The notes below the pieces were generated by a model. It was not told the origin of the DNA. It did no database searches and saw nothing but the letters and a program-made list of their open reading frames with translations. From assembly GCA_932521025.1 (NCBI GenBank), contig OW051473.1, positions 1,364,001 through 1,428,000 of the forward strand: a stretch of DNA of 64,000 nt, given 5' to 3'. This document shows, piece after piece, positions 23,436-34,693 of the stretch. Source of the stretch: Oscheius onirici. Lineage: Eukaryota; Nematoda; Chromadorea; Rhabditida; Rhabditidae. Within the stretch, counting starts at the first letter, position 1, and every line of letters starts with the position of its first letter. Position numbers and translations under genes: made by a program.

Positions 23436-23507
23436 GGCCGAGTGGTCTAGTGGTATGATTCTCGCTTTGGGTGCGAGAGGTCCCGGTTTCGATCACCGGC
23501 TCGGCCC
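23436..23507 (+). tRNA. tRNA-Pro(UGG), copy 2
   Basis: Base-for-base the same 72-nt tRNA as copy 1: anticodon UGG, intact A box (TGGTCTAGTGG) and B box (GTTTCGATC). Its upstream and downstream flanks have diverged from copy 1 more than the tRNA itself. Confidence 0.97.
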
Positions 23508-23795
23508 AACATTTTTTTCCTTTGAATATCGTGATTTTTCAAGCAAACGTTAGTTTTCCAAACACATTTTTGCTTAGAAATTCGTGTTTGCAACTATAAC
23601 AACTCCTTTTTTCAAAATATCCTTCACTGACAACATATTTTCCAATATTCTTGTACTTTATCGTTGTTCATTATTCATAACCAATTTTATCCATCTATTT
23701 ACACAACCAAACTGCTTGCTCAAGTTTGCCGTTCGCGCAGCTTGATCTCACAATTTTGCTGTTTACTTTTGCACTTTCTCACAGTCACTGCCAGT

Positions 23796-24249
23796 ATGCC
23801 GCCTAAGTGAGTTAAATTTTCAACTAACAAGAAATATACCTTTTTGACATCATCACAAAAAGTCCGACGAAAGTTCTGATGAGAAGGAGAAGCGATCTAG
23901 ATCTCCGAAAAAGCATGATAAACCCAAGAAGGATAAAAAGCGAGAAAATTTGTAGTTTTCCACGTTACGTTTACTTCCAGGAACAGAAAACGGTCATCAA
24001 GTAGCTCTTCTAGGTCTTCTAGCTCGCCAAAACAACAGGACAAGGTCGAAAAGGACAACAAACACAAGAAAGACAAACTGAAAAAGTACGTATTTTGGAA
24101 AAAAACTTTCTATTTTTATATTGAGGAAAGACAAGGAGACCCCGAAGACGGACGATCATAAAAATCTTGGAGACGGTGCAAAACCCACTGAGACCAAGAA
24201 GTCAGGAGACGGGATTCCTGTTCTGGAGTACACTAGCGGCTTGAAATAA
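23796..24249 (+). CDS. Small Lys/Ser-rich (SR-like) protein
   Basis: The coding path starts MPP and continues KSDESSDEKEKRSRSPKKHD, then a serine run (KRSSSSSSRSSSSPK), a lysine-rich stretch (DNKHKKDKLKKKDKE) and GIPVLEYTSGLK before TAA. Exons are about 23796-23806, 23862-23953, 23982-24087 and 24125-24249. The second, third and fourth join in phase. The boundary before exon 2 is not clean: the aligned acceptor CACAAG of the upstream copy reads CACAAA here. Composition suggests a nuclear, phosphorylated, RNA-associated protein, but no domain supports a specific role. AATAAA overlaps the stop. Confidence 0.6.
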
Positions 24250-24548
24250 ATTTGATCACTCATATTTTTTTAAACTTCCATTCAAGTATTTTTTTAAATT
24301 TATTTTTGTTTCACTGCAACAAATTGCCTGAAGTTCAAGAGATAATTCACTTTTCATGGTTCAGCGGGATTGAGAGAAGATATTTCTGGTACAATCTGCA
24401 TCCGCTACACGGACCACTTTATTAATTTATAAAAGTTAGCGCGAGTTCAAGTGAGTCATTAATGCCACCCACAATGAACAGTTTCCGATTGTTGTCCGAC
24501 CAAATTTTATTATAAGAGCATAAGACCTATTGCGAAGAATCATTTCCA

Positions 24549-26168
24549 GTGTTTTTCCAGCAGGCACTACCGGCGGTAAGAATAGCTGGAGCTGTCTCAT
24601 TTATCTTCTTTTCATCCATAGGAATTGTTTTGAACACTATCTTGGTCACCATTTTGTATAAGGTAAATTTACCCTTGAACTTTCCTAAAAGGGGAATGGA
24701 AGTCCATCGTTTTTCCAAACAGAATCATTTGTGTATCTTTTCAGACTGAAGAGTCGATTTTTGAACTTCCCTGTTTATGAAAGTGGTAGACCGGCTAAAA
24801 ACAGAAAACACGGTGAACAATTTAGCAGCAAAGCTGAGCTCAACCCAAAAATGACGGGCTACTTTTGTTACAGCTTCTTTCGGTTTTACATTCACAGCAA
24901 TTTTTTCTAGGGACGAAAATCCTTCAAACAAAGTTCGTTCTTTATGATCACTTGGCAATTGATATTGTCCGATCTCTTGACTCATTCTATCGAGCTCATC
25001 GTCCTTATTCCAATAACACTAGCTGGATATGATGTAAGCTTTGATACCTTCTTACCTTTACAACTTCCAGCATTACAACAGAAATCTGATTCATCTAATA
25101 CCCGGTTTTCTGGAAACTTTCGCCTATTGCGGCACACTACTCTTCAGCTTCACAATGACTATCAACAGAATCGGTGTTTTCCCTAAAATCAACGCGTTCA
25201 TCTTTCAAGAATACCTATTTGTGTAGGTTGATTTTGCAAACGAAGTTATCTCGTTTCTCAGAACAATTGCGATTGTCTGGGCAATTGACGTCGTTTTCGT
25301 CGTTAATTTCAACATATTCTCGGCATTTAAAACTTTTAATAGCGCAAACTTTCATTACCAGCACAATTATCCTTATTCCTGGACAGGCAATGCTCTGGGA
25401 AGTACCCTTGTGGATGTGAGCAGAATATAAAATATAGTAATGTCTGAATTTACATTTTTTCTGTGACAAGTTTCTATCTGCCCATTATCATGTTTGTATC
25501 GTATTTGGTTATTATCGTTCTTATTAAACTCAAATTAAACTATGATTTTAACAAAGGCAGGTTGAAGAGAAAGCAATCGATTGCTACTGTAGATGGTGGA
25601 AGATCACAGATGAAGAGAATTTCAGCTTCTAGCTCAGGTAAACTGTAATACACTTGATGTAAACTTTTCACGATGGAAATTTGTTCAACGGACAATGCAG
25701 TCCTTCCAAATAGTTTTCTATAATGTGCAAATGTTGGATAGCTGAAAACGCAACCAAACTAACATTCATTTCATAGAAATTTGGGCTTTGTTGCAAAATA
25801 TTTGAAAAGGATGTCCCCAGAATCTTTGAGCAAACTATTTCTCCCATTTCTGAAAAGCGTTTCATTTCTCATACGCAGAAGCGTACTTTGATCTTACGAT
25901 ATCACCATACCTTGTAGTTTAATTCCAGGGTTTTCTCATCTGTGGGATTCTCGAAGTAGGAAATCTCGTTTTCAACGGTCTGCCGAAAATTGAAGCAGAA
26001 GGAAAATGTGCTTATCTGATTCACTTCACAGGAAGTTGCACAAGCTTGATTCTCAGCTGTATTCATCCAATTGTCTTATTTCTATTCAACAAAGATATCA
26101 AGAACCGATTGAAGACTATGTTTTCTACTACGTCTACAACTCCGGTTACTAACGTTTCTTCTCAATAA
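24549..26168 (+). pseudogene. Serpentine chemoreceptor (7TM), probably decayed
   Basis: Six exons encode a seven-transmembrane nematode chemoreceptor. The first has GAVSFIFFSSIGIVLNTILV, then FMITWQLILSDLLTHSIELI, FLETFAYCGTLLFSFTMTIN with the TINR motif, WAIDVVFVVNFNIFS, SFYLPIIMFVSYLVIIVLIK and a last exon with SCIHPIVLFLFNKD. The class resembles Srx/Srv/Srxa but I cannot fix it. Compared with the intact paralogue at 26.4 kb there are three problems: no ATG in the first exon, an expected acceptor reading TTTCTG instead of AG before exon 5, and mismatched phase between exons 5 and 6. It is likely a pseudogene, though a different splice pattern is possible. Confidence 0.6.
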
Positions 26169-26443
26169 TAAAGGTTTTAGCTTTTCTTTCACTTTTTGAG
26201 TCTCTTAGTATTCCAGGTTTTTGTCTCTCTGTCCCTCTGTCTCTCTGGAGCTCAGTCTTGCAGCCTCACTGCCCCATCGCCCGTCAGTCTCTCTTTCCCC
26301 CAGGATCTCTCAATCTGTCTGTATACGACCTCCCTATACACTCAATTAATTCTCAACTTTTTCAGCAACTTGCACGACTGAGCCGAGATTATGGGAACCT
26401 TCCCATTGCCCACCTTCCTCGCCTGCTTCATTCATCCACTTCT

Positions 26444-28985
26444 ATGACTGCTGCTCTTCCCCTTCTACGTATCCTGGGGGCCACATCCTTTCTTCTCTTT
26501 TCAATTACAGGAATCTGTCTGAACTCACTTCTTATTGTAGTTTTGGTCAAAGTACGACGGAATATGAGCTGTATTTGAAAAACTGTTTAGGGACAAAAGA
26601 TTTTCTGTAAAAATGCATTTTTCGCTATTACTTGGCAACTAATAATTGCCGATTTGTTAGCTCATTTGGTAGCCTTTCTTCTTCCTATACCTTCAATGTA
26701 CGCTGACTATGACGTAGGTTTTTATCAACTTTCTATTGGAGAGATTGTGAAAAGAGCAAGAGGCCGGAAATGAGCGACTCTGAGAACCAAGGCAATGAAG
26801 GAAAGCCGAGAAAAATATGTTATGTTACAGTCAAAATGGTTCGATACCGCAGTTTATCCCAATTAATTTTAAACTGCTCCCAAGTCTTTGTGTGTGTTTG
26901 TGTGTTTTTCTGAAGCTCTAATTGAGGATAAGGAGGGGAGCTTTGTGCGCAACTTAGTTTTTAACAAGTCGCGACAGGAAAAGAAAGTGCGCGAAGTGTT
27001 ATAACGACTTTGGTATTAGGTGTGTGCATAATTTTTAGGAAAAATGGTGTACTTTTGGAATAACTTTTTGTAGGATGCACGAACTCTTTCAAGGTGCATC
27101 GGCCGATTTGTCCAATTCGAACCCGTTAGAGCTGTGCACCTGCCTGATTTTGGTCACTTTCGCAATTTGGACCTATTATATCTCAGCGAGAAAAAATTTC
27201 TGGGAAATCGGGTCGCGGCTATCAATGTTTTTCATCAAGACCTTCAAATTTGTAATTGGACGTTCTGTGAAAATTGGCCGGGATGTGCGCTAAACAGCTC
27301 TACTTCAAAGAAAAAAAAATTTGCTTCAGCTAAAACTCAAATGTTCTAATTCTAAACCTAACCGATATATACACCATCGGATAGAGCTTACTCACACCAA
27401 TTTTTCTTTTTTGAAAAAGCTATTTTCGTGCATCCTGCAAAAAGTTATTCCAAAAATACAACATTTTTCCTAAAAATTATGCACACACCTGATAGTTTCT
27501 TTGGAGGGACAGGGGTGGCTGGAACAGAGTGACAGAGGAAGAAGGGAATAGACAGTAGCTCTCACTATAGCTAGGAATGTGCCGGGCGACCCGCTCAGGT
27601 TATATATTTTGAAATTAGGCTTGGGAGGGAGCGGGTTCAAGTACAATTTCGGTAGTTTCTTTGGAGAGTCAGGGAGAGTGACTGGAGGACGGTAACAAAG
27701 GAGGAATGAAAGGGAAATGGAATTTTCACAGAACAAAGGAGGAAATCACGACTGGGGATTCGTGACAGAGCGAAGTCATGAATTTCTACTTTAATCCTGG
27801 AAGGGCGTTGCCAACCTTATATCTGAAAAGATGCCAATAGAATTCTTTTGCAGATTTACCGAACACAAATCGTATATTGTCTCAGCGCTATTGAAACTTT
27901 TGCCTATTGTGGAACGCTGTTATTCAGTTTTCTAATGACTATCAACCGGATCACCGTTTTCATTCTTCCGTATTTGAACGATATATTATTCAAGAAGGGC
28001 TTAAAACTGTAAGTGAACAGTAAAATCACTGTTGCTCTACCAATTACAGAACGATTGTATCGCTTTGGTTATCTATTGCTGTGTATGTGGCCATTTTCAA
28101 TTTTGTGGGTTGCCACAAATCGTTCAACCGCGAAGAGTTCCATTATCAGTACAGCTGCTATGAAGATAGTGGAATGTCTTTTCTGATCGAGGCAAGTGTC
28201 GACCTAAACACCCAAAGAAATAGGATAAGATGCCAAGTTACATTATAAACATAAAAATATATTAAATTGTACTCGAGGCCGGTTCGAAAAACCAGTTTTT
28301 CGAGCACTCAGCTTGTCATGAGAAAACCAATGTTTGTTAAATGGAAAATTTCTGAAAACAACATGTTTGTGTGTCCAAAAGCAATTGAAAAATTGGATCT
28401 TTAGAATACTCCTTTCGAGGCCCCAAAAATACTGAACGTCATAAGAACTGAACGTCATAAGAAAAAGCAACGAGTCTCACGACAAACAATTGGAAGGTCT
28501 TGATATTCTCAAACATTACTGAACAAAAAACGGTGGCAACAACGTCAATGAAAAGAATTTAGATCTACTTCCAAGTGACGACCTATCTGCCAATAATCAT
28601 GTTCATAGCATACATTTTGATGATAATCTATATCAAATTCAAGTTGTCCTATTCCTTCAGAAATGGGCGAATACAATCTTCTGCAAACAACGAAAACACC
28701 ACGTTTCCGCTAAAAAAGGAGTTTCAACTTTTGGCACAAGGATTCGTCATTTGTGGCATGCTTGAAGTAGAGGCCATTGTTTTCGACTATTTGCACTTGA
28801 TTCCTGCTCCGGGACAGTGGTTTTACATTGTAAATATTGTCGGAAATTGGGTCAGTTTGTTCCTGTGCTCTTTTCATCCAATCGTTCTATTCTCGTTCAA
28901 TCACGATATTCAAAATGGTCTGAGGAAGTTATTGGCCAAGCCAACGGCTATTGGAAGTATCACGAGAACAAGTTCAAGACACTAA
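26444..28985 (+). CDS. Serpentine chemoreceptor (7TM), intact paralogue
   Basis: Exons 26444-26551, 26591-26713, 27854-28008, 28050-28195 and from 28575 to 28985 give a full seven-TM receptor. Spans include SFLLFSITGICLNSLLIVVL, FFAITWQLIIADLLAHLVAF, AIETFAYCGTLLFSFLMTIN (TINR motif), SLWLSIAVYVAIFNFVG and YLPIIMFIAYILMIIYIKF. The C-terminal part has CSFHPIVLFSFNHDIQ. It is a tandem duplicate of the gene at 24.5 kb. Intron 2 has grown to 1.1 kb through nested repeats. Such receptors act in sensory cilia; the ligand is unknown. Using the GT at 28196 keeps the last junction in phase. AATAAA overlaps the end. Confidence 0.8.
26875..27760 (+). repeat. Dispersed repeat, interrupted by a MITE
   Basis: The block GGAGGGGAGCTTTGTGCGCAA...ACAAGTCGCGACAGGAAAA matches 53.59-53.75 kb directly and 38.06-38.29 kb in reverse. 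The 38.1 kb copy shows CTTTGGTAGTTTCTTTGG uninterrupted; here those halves are split at 27015 and 27493. The element lies in an intron of the chemoreceptor. Confidence 0.8.
27016..27492. mobile_element. TA-inserting MITE with long terminal inverted repeats
   Basis: Terminal inverted repeats of about 68 bp begin TTAGGTGTGTGCATAATTTT and end as its near complement (TCAGGTGTGTGC on the other strand), with only a few mismatches. The 477-bp element is flanked by TA on both sides, the duplication typical of Tc1/mariner. An uninterrupted version of the target is present at 38.1 kb, which defines both ends. There is no transposase inside. Confidence 0.85.
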
Positions 28986-29027
28986 TAAAAATTTTAATGT
29001 GATTTTTTTACAGATTTAATATAAAAA

Positions 29028-30157
29028 CTACTCATCCTCCACAAGGGAGAGAGCCCAAGTCTGAACATAATCTCTGTATTGGCTTTTTGGTTTGTTCTGA
29101 AGCATAGCTTTTAATGACGCTTCATCGTCTTCATCGCCACTGTAGCCCGATATTTGAATTCGAGAATATATATTCTCCACGGTAGCGTCCAAGTTGTTAT
29201 TTATAAAAGCTAGCCAACAGTACGACCGCTCACTTAAATGAAGAAGAGCTGCTGTGGTCTCATTTACATCCATCAAGTACAACTGCTCCCTTATGTCAAT
29301 ATCCCTCTTTTCAAAGACTAGATGTATTCCAGAATTAAGACCAGGAAGGTTTTCGATCAGACCTTCGTGATGTTCCATTCCCCACTCCCTAAGATTACCA
29401 GGATCTCGTGTAAGCTGGAGATGCTATAAAAATTGAATTACTGCAGCCGTAGATTCAAGTGCATATGCAGTATTGAAAGCTTATATCCTCAAATGTTTAA
29501 AAACGTTGTTGAAAAAAATTACGTTCAAAAACTGGGCAATGGGCGACCAGAGCTTTTCTTCATCATCCAGATCCTCTCCTAGAATGTCGTCCAGGTAAAC
29601 TTCTCGAAATCTGTTAAACATATGCATTTCTCGTATATCCGTATTGGTTGTTATTCTTAGTTTTTCACATTTCTGTAGCATATGGTAGAAGAAATATATC
29701 CCCTACTTACCTCCGAAACAGCCTCTACATTAGCTTTTTTTAAACAGGATATGTCCAGCTCGTTGTAGGAAATAAGAGATAGAAGTATATTGGTATTTTC
29801 CTCGCCGTCATCAAAGTCATTGTCCAAATCAAGTTTTTTGCAAGTTATTCTTCTTTGCAAAAAGAACGATTTCAAGCATGTTGTAGCCGATGAGCAGTTT
29901 CCCGTACATGATGCTCCAACATTTAGGCAGCTAGTTACACGGTATAGATGTATATTTATTTGGTCAAACACGAATCTGCTAGGAAACTCGGCGGGATTCT
30001 CAATATCGAAACGACGATTAACAGAGTACTGAACAATTTCGATCAGTTTTTAACTATGACTTACGCTAAACTTTTGGGAAAAGGAATAGAATCGAATGCT
30101 CAGAATTTTAGCTCTATGTTTCAGTCGATGAGAAACTTGTTCAATGACGTTGTTCAT
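29028..30157 (-). CDS. Unassigned nematode protein
   Basis: Five or six minus-strand exons: 30157 to about 30065 (MNNVIEQVSHRLKHRAKI), then 30028 to about 29713 (RFDIENPAEFPSRFVFDQ, a CTGNCSSATTCLK segment and acidic LDLDNDFDDGEEN), about 29675-29515, and from about 29430 to 29028 ending QTWALSLVEDE. Introns have normal GT-AG borders (GTAAGTC at exon 1). The protein is soluble, acidic and without signal peptide. The layout of short leucine-rich segments separated by acidic loops resembles F-box-associated regions of nematode F-box proteins, but I see no clear F-box and do not assign it. Confidence 0.6.
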
Positions 30158-30633
30158 GCTTTTACAAGAAAAGCGTAATCGTGTGAGAACACGTAGATCA
30201 ACCTGTTATAAAGCATTAAGTTGGAAAGACCACAATTAATACCTTTTTCAGGATTATAAGAAGACAAGTGTCAGGGATAGTAGCGATGAGAAACGACATT
30301 TTACACAAAAAGTTTTCTGAAAACGGATGTGAGGTTAAAAAATTTCGAGAGAATAGCCACCGTCAAGATAACATCAGAAAAGAATGCTTTCCGTTATCTT
30401 TATATCGTTGGTGGTTATCTATATTGTGCTCTTCCGCTCTCGTCAGACCGGGCGCATTGCGCTCTCAATCCGAAAAGTTAACTGTATGCTTAATTGCACA
30501 AGTTGGGCACTAACATGCCAAACCGGCACAGCTTAGAAACTTTTTCAGTTTTCCCAAACTTTTGGACATTTTTAACGCCAAATTTTCACCAACGTTAACT
30601 TTTATTTCAATGTATTCACAAAAATAAATGAAG
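30158..30633. other. Intergenic, no gene seen
   Basis: No supported exon. The AATAAA of the downstream receptor gene lies at its right edge on the minus strand (about 30601-30607). Confidence 0.5.
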
Positions 30634-32114
30634 CTAGTAATTAGGAACGGTGGACGTTTCACTCAACTGAAACTTGTTTGGGTGGACTTGAGAACGAAAG
30701 CAGGGAAAAGCGCTGCGATATTCCCTAATGAACACAAAAATGAGAATGGGGTCAATGAGTTGTGCCACCGGAAGGAGTGAAGACAGTACAAAATTCAACA
30801 TGTTTGGAGCGTTCATCTTAAGGAATGCAAAAGCGTACAAAATGAGGATGGGGAGGTATTGGAATATGATGGGAGTCACGGTCTGAAAATTTGCGGTGAC
30901 TGTAAAACATTAAAGTATACCTGCATTAACAAAAGAGTGAAAAGTCTTTGATGAAGAGCCCTGGTCTGCTTGGATAGTTGATGACTAGCCAGGACATTTT
31001 TGAACTTGATAGTACAGAAGAACATGATTCCAATACAGGGAATCATTTGGATACTGTAGGAGAAACAGTGCCAAAACCCGTGACCCAAAGTGCCGTCAGG
31101 TTTCTACATTCCTTCATTCTTTTCTAAACGTTCGACTTACAAAAAACATTCCACCGATCGATGAAAGATTGTGCAAGTCTTCTTTGATTGTGTCAAGAAC
31201 ATTGTCGTTCAGTTGATCCAGAATTTCCGTTTCTGGTGAAAAGTACGACAAGACGAAGCAGTCAAACATCATGATCGCTGTACAGGCGAGAAAGAGCATT
31301 GTTCCGCGAACTCTGGTGAAGAGAAGTTCCTGCTCTCCATTGATGACGAGATAGCGGAAAAGGAAGGACAAGGTCAAGACAAAGCCCCATTGGGCTAGTC
31401 CTGCAGCATATATGGGTATAAAGATGTCAGCGACTTTTGGTGAAAAATGCACAACAGTGTTGTGGAAGATGCAGCCGAGAGAGCTTGGGTAGAGTACCTG
31501 AAAATGACTTTAAATCTAAAGTATCTGTTGAATAACTTTTCTGAGCCATAACTTCATCACTTTGTTATAAGTGTTATTCAAATTTTATTTCTGAGAACAA
31601 GTTCTCGAATACCGCCAGATAAGTGTAATTAGTACTGCTATTTTCGTAACTTAAACTTTCAAATTAGAATAACTTGACATTTCAGTAGTTTACAGACGTC
31701 TATTCTTTATTGTAACGAACGTTCTTCTTGTTATCCATGGTTCAGGCATTTGGTATCAAAAAAGAGGAAATCAACTGTTCAAAAATCCCAAATGTCAATG
31801 ATTTTGGTGATGTCAGCTTTATGGTTTGAACATCTCAGACTAAGCTTGTTTGAATGTTAGGTTCAGATTACCAAACATTGTCAGTTGTTTTTGTGCAATG
31901 TATCAGGTTTAAGTTAACTTGCCGGCAGCGTTAAAAAGATGGAGAGACTTGTGAACATTCCCACACTGGTGTAAGCCACCAACAAATTCTTGTATGTTCC
32001 AATCATTTGGCTCGATCTGGTGATGATTATCGGAATCAGAAGTGCATTCAAAAGCATGGCAAAGAAGCTACAAGCTGTGAGTGGATATTGCAACCATGGA
32101 AGACTTATTCCCAT
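30634..32114 (-). CDS. str/srj-class chemoreceptor (7TM)
   Basis: The start at 32114 follows TTTTTTCAGAGCG, a likely trans-splice site. Exon 1 gives YPLTACSFFAMLLNALLIPI and IGTYKNLLVAYTSVGMFTSL, the first two spans of the Str-like family. Later exons give a long third-to-fourth region with LSFLFRYLVI (RY motif), DGTLGHGFWHCFSYSIQMIP, FKNVLASHQLSKQTRALHQR before span six, and a last exon with LIDPILIFVFIREYR, matching the usual DP-xxx-REYR end of Str receptors. The junction after exon 1 is in phase only if a GC donor (CCG|GCAAGT) is used. Function is inferred as a sensory GPCR; class is given with moderate confidence. Confidence 0.8.
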
Positions 32115-33240
32115 CGCTCTGAAAAAATAGTTGTGTGGCTTGTTCATAAATCGAGAGATGATAAAATGAATAACCACCTGGGAGCAATAGGAGGTCTCAT
32201 TTCCCAAAAGACACGCAATAGACTTGTAACGAGAATTTAATCAGAGAGCAGAACTGTGATTTTGAAAAACACTGTGACCCTCTTTTATACAATCTGTTGT
32301 CTCCGCCTCAACAGATTAACCTTCTAAGACCATAATGAAACTTCCGTGTTCCATAAAGGTGAAATCATCACTGTAGTTGAACCTTGTCTGGCAGAAACTT
32401 CTTTCATCTGGCAAGACAACTGTCTCATAATCTTCTTCCCTGTACTCTAGTGTCTGTGAACATCTTTAAGATGTTGGAGTTCACAGAGTCTTACTATTTA
32501 AATCTGCAGGAATTGGAAATCTGAAACTGTATCTGACAGAACAGCCCAGAATCTTCTAATTCAATAGCTTCAGCTAAATGTGTGATGTATGAAGTTATTT
32601 AATGCGTTCAATATTTCTATGTCAAACAATTAAATGGCAAACTAACGCAAAAGTAAAATATGTAGGACACGGTCCACTATACCAACTTCTTTATAATAAA
32701 AAGTTGGTAATTTGAGTTGAGCTGGGTTAGTTAGGGGGGTAAGTAGAAAATAATTTCAGTAAAAATTCTCAGGCATCCAACACTGGCTTAGCTTAACTCC
32801 AGTTGCAGCAGGCTTTGATCAGAACATTTTATTCTTCAAAAAACTGGGCACCTCAATGTGAGCCCTATTTCAATACAAATCAGTACAGTATACTGTTCAG
32901 TAAAAAACTTCGTCTTGTTTCACGTCAGTTGCGCCTCTTGGTCTGTCGGCTCGTTATGGTCTTACACAGTTCTAGTTCTCATGCTTTATCAAGTCTCCGT
33001 TTCTCGGCTACGCTTCTGACAACCGAGAGATTCTTAGTCACGGACTGATCTTACTGGATCCCTGGATGAGAATTTAAATTACGAATGATGTCGGAGATCA
33101 GGGGTTAATTACCTTGGAATGAACAATTCTTCTTTTTTTCAATATACTAATAATCCACTGAAAAGGGAAGGATTCATCTCGGCTCCTCATATTTGAATTA
33201 AAAGTATAAACATACCCCACGTTCAGAACTATGATACATA
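32115..33240. other. Intergenic, no gene seen
   Basis: AT-rich sequence without supported exons. The open frame at 32803-33048 has no motif or splice context. Confidence 0.5.
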
Positions 33241-34693
33241 CAGAGTGGCCAGAAATTACGGTAACAAGGTAACAAGCTCCAACTAAGCAAGAAAAAATTG
33301 CTATGAAAATTTGAAATATATAGAAATGTTTATAACAAAATTCTGAACAAGAAACACATTTACATCTCGAAATGGCCGCCAACTGCGTCGACACAGGCTC
33401 GAAGACGTTTTGGGAATGCATTGACGGTGGCGTGTAGATAGGCGCCGTCCAGCTCGTCCCAGGCTTTGAGCAGTGCTCTCTTTAGCGAATCCACATTTGG
33501 ATGAGGTTTTTTGCATGCTTTCGATTCCAGAACGGACCAGACAGAGAAATCCATCGGATTGAGATCAGGGGATGAAGGGGGCCACTCTTGGAATGAGATG
33601 AAAGACGGAAGAGACTGCTGACACCACGTTTGGACAATCTTCGCTTTGTGAGCTGGAGCTCCGTCTTTTTGAAGCGTCCATTGGCGATTACCGAAGTGCT
33701 TTTGAGCCCAGGGAAGTAATTATTGCTTTAAAACATCCAAATAGTTAGCGCTGTTCATTTTTACTCCCTGTGGAACGAAGATCAGAGGAGTTTTGCCGTC
33801 GGAAGTGATGCCGGCGAAAACCATCACGGAAGCAGGATAAGAAGTCTTTTGAACAGCAATTGTGGGCTTCTCACTTGTGTAAATTCGTTTGTTCTGCTTG
33901 TTCACGACAGCTTCGACTGTAAATATTTTTTCATCTGTGAAGACAACGTCAAATGCTTTCCACTTCGAAATCGAGTAAGCATCTTCTTGCAACGGTCCTT
34001 ACTCTTGATTTTTGTGATGTTGGAAAGGAATTGAGCTGTTCCAAGCTTGTAGGCTTTCTTATTCATCTTTACTCCAACGATAGTTTGCAGCGATGTTCTT
34101 TCAATGCCCATTTCTTTCGACAAACTACGAAGGGAACGCTGCGGGTCGTATCGAATCTTCAGAAGGAATGAGATGAAAGACTAGAGAGAGTTGAGAGTCA
34201 CGTTTGGACGATTATCGCTCTGTGAGCTGGAGCTCCGTCTTGTTGAAGCGTCCATTGGCGATTACCGAAGTGCTTTTGAGCCCAGGGAAGTAATTCATGC
34301 TTCAAAATACCCGAAAAGTAAACGCTGTTCACCTTTACTCAGTGTGGATCGTATTGAAGCTTAGCGCGGACCTTCTTGATATTGGCTCTGGTGGCAACTG
34401 TTGCAGGTCTCCCTCGTTCAAAACGATCGTCATTTGTTCCCAGCTCATTGAAACGTCGAATAGAAGTAGATACGACCTTTCTTGATACTTTAAGACGTCT
34501 AGCAATCTCACACGCCTGAAGTCCTAACTGGATGATAGATTCTCGATGTACTGATGCCTTAGTCATTCTAAAAAAGTAACATGTTAGGCTTTAAATTTAT
34601 ACAAAAATAAGTGGAAAACTAAATACAAAAAAGAAAAAGTAGAAATGCTTTGTGAAAAAACTCAAAAAATGCAAAAAATTGCGCGCCGCCGAT
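33241..34693 (-). mobile_element. maT-like (DD37D) mariner transposon, degenerate
   Basis: The minus strand encodes a mariner-superfamily transposase in broken frames. Near 34566-34340 is the helix-turn-helix half (SIIQLGLQACEIARRLKVSR). Near 33995-33720 is the first catalytic Asp (VFTDEKIFTVE). After an in-frame TAA come QKDGAPAH (second Asp) and SSPDLNPMDFSVW (third Asp). I count 37 residues between the second and third Asp, the maT spacing. The 3' terminal repeat CAGAGTGGCCAGAAATTACG abuts TA at 33239-33240. The 5' terminal repeat is lost near 34693, and an internal copy of the catalytic region is inserted at about 34.18-34.35 kb. Confidence 0.88.

Larger units (their letters stand above)
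22790..23960 (+). repeat. Tandem duplication: tRNA-Pro plus small gene
   Basis: Two units of roughly 580 bp share order and sequence. Each has a leader (ACGCAC...CGGTCGCATAAAGC-like), an identical tRNA-Pro, a spacer with similar blocks (CGCGCAGCTTG, ACTTTCTCACAG) and the start of a Lys/Ser-rich coding exon. Unit 1 is about 22790-23345; unit 2 starts about 23375. Confidence 0.8.

Noticed and set aside
27075-27293. Open frame with MHELFQGASADL text
   Set aside because: It lies inside the MITE and is mirrored in the foldback element at 50.2 kb; shared repeat DNA, not a gene.
28189-28200. GC donor (GAG|GCAAGT) in the 26.4 kb chemoreceptor
   Set aside because: A normal GT four bases later (GCAA|GTGTCG) keeps the last exon in phase, so a GC donor is not needed.
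29790-30178. Plus-strand open frames opposite the 29-30.1 kb gene
   Set aside because: They are antisense shadows of minus-strand exons that have proper GT-AG borders and in-phase joins.
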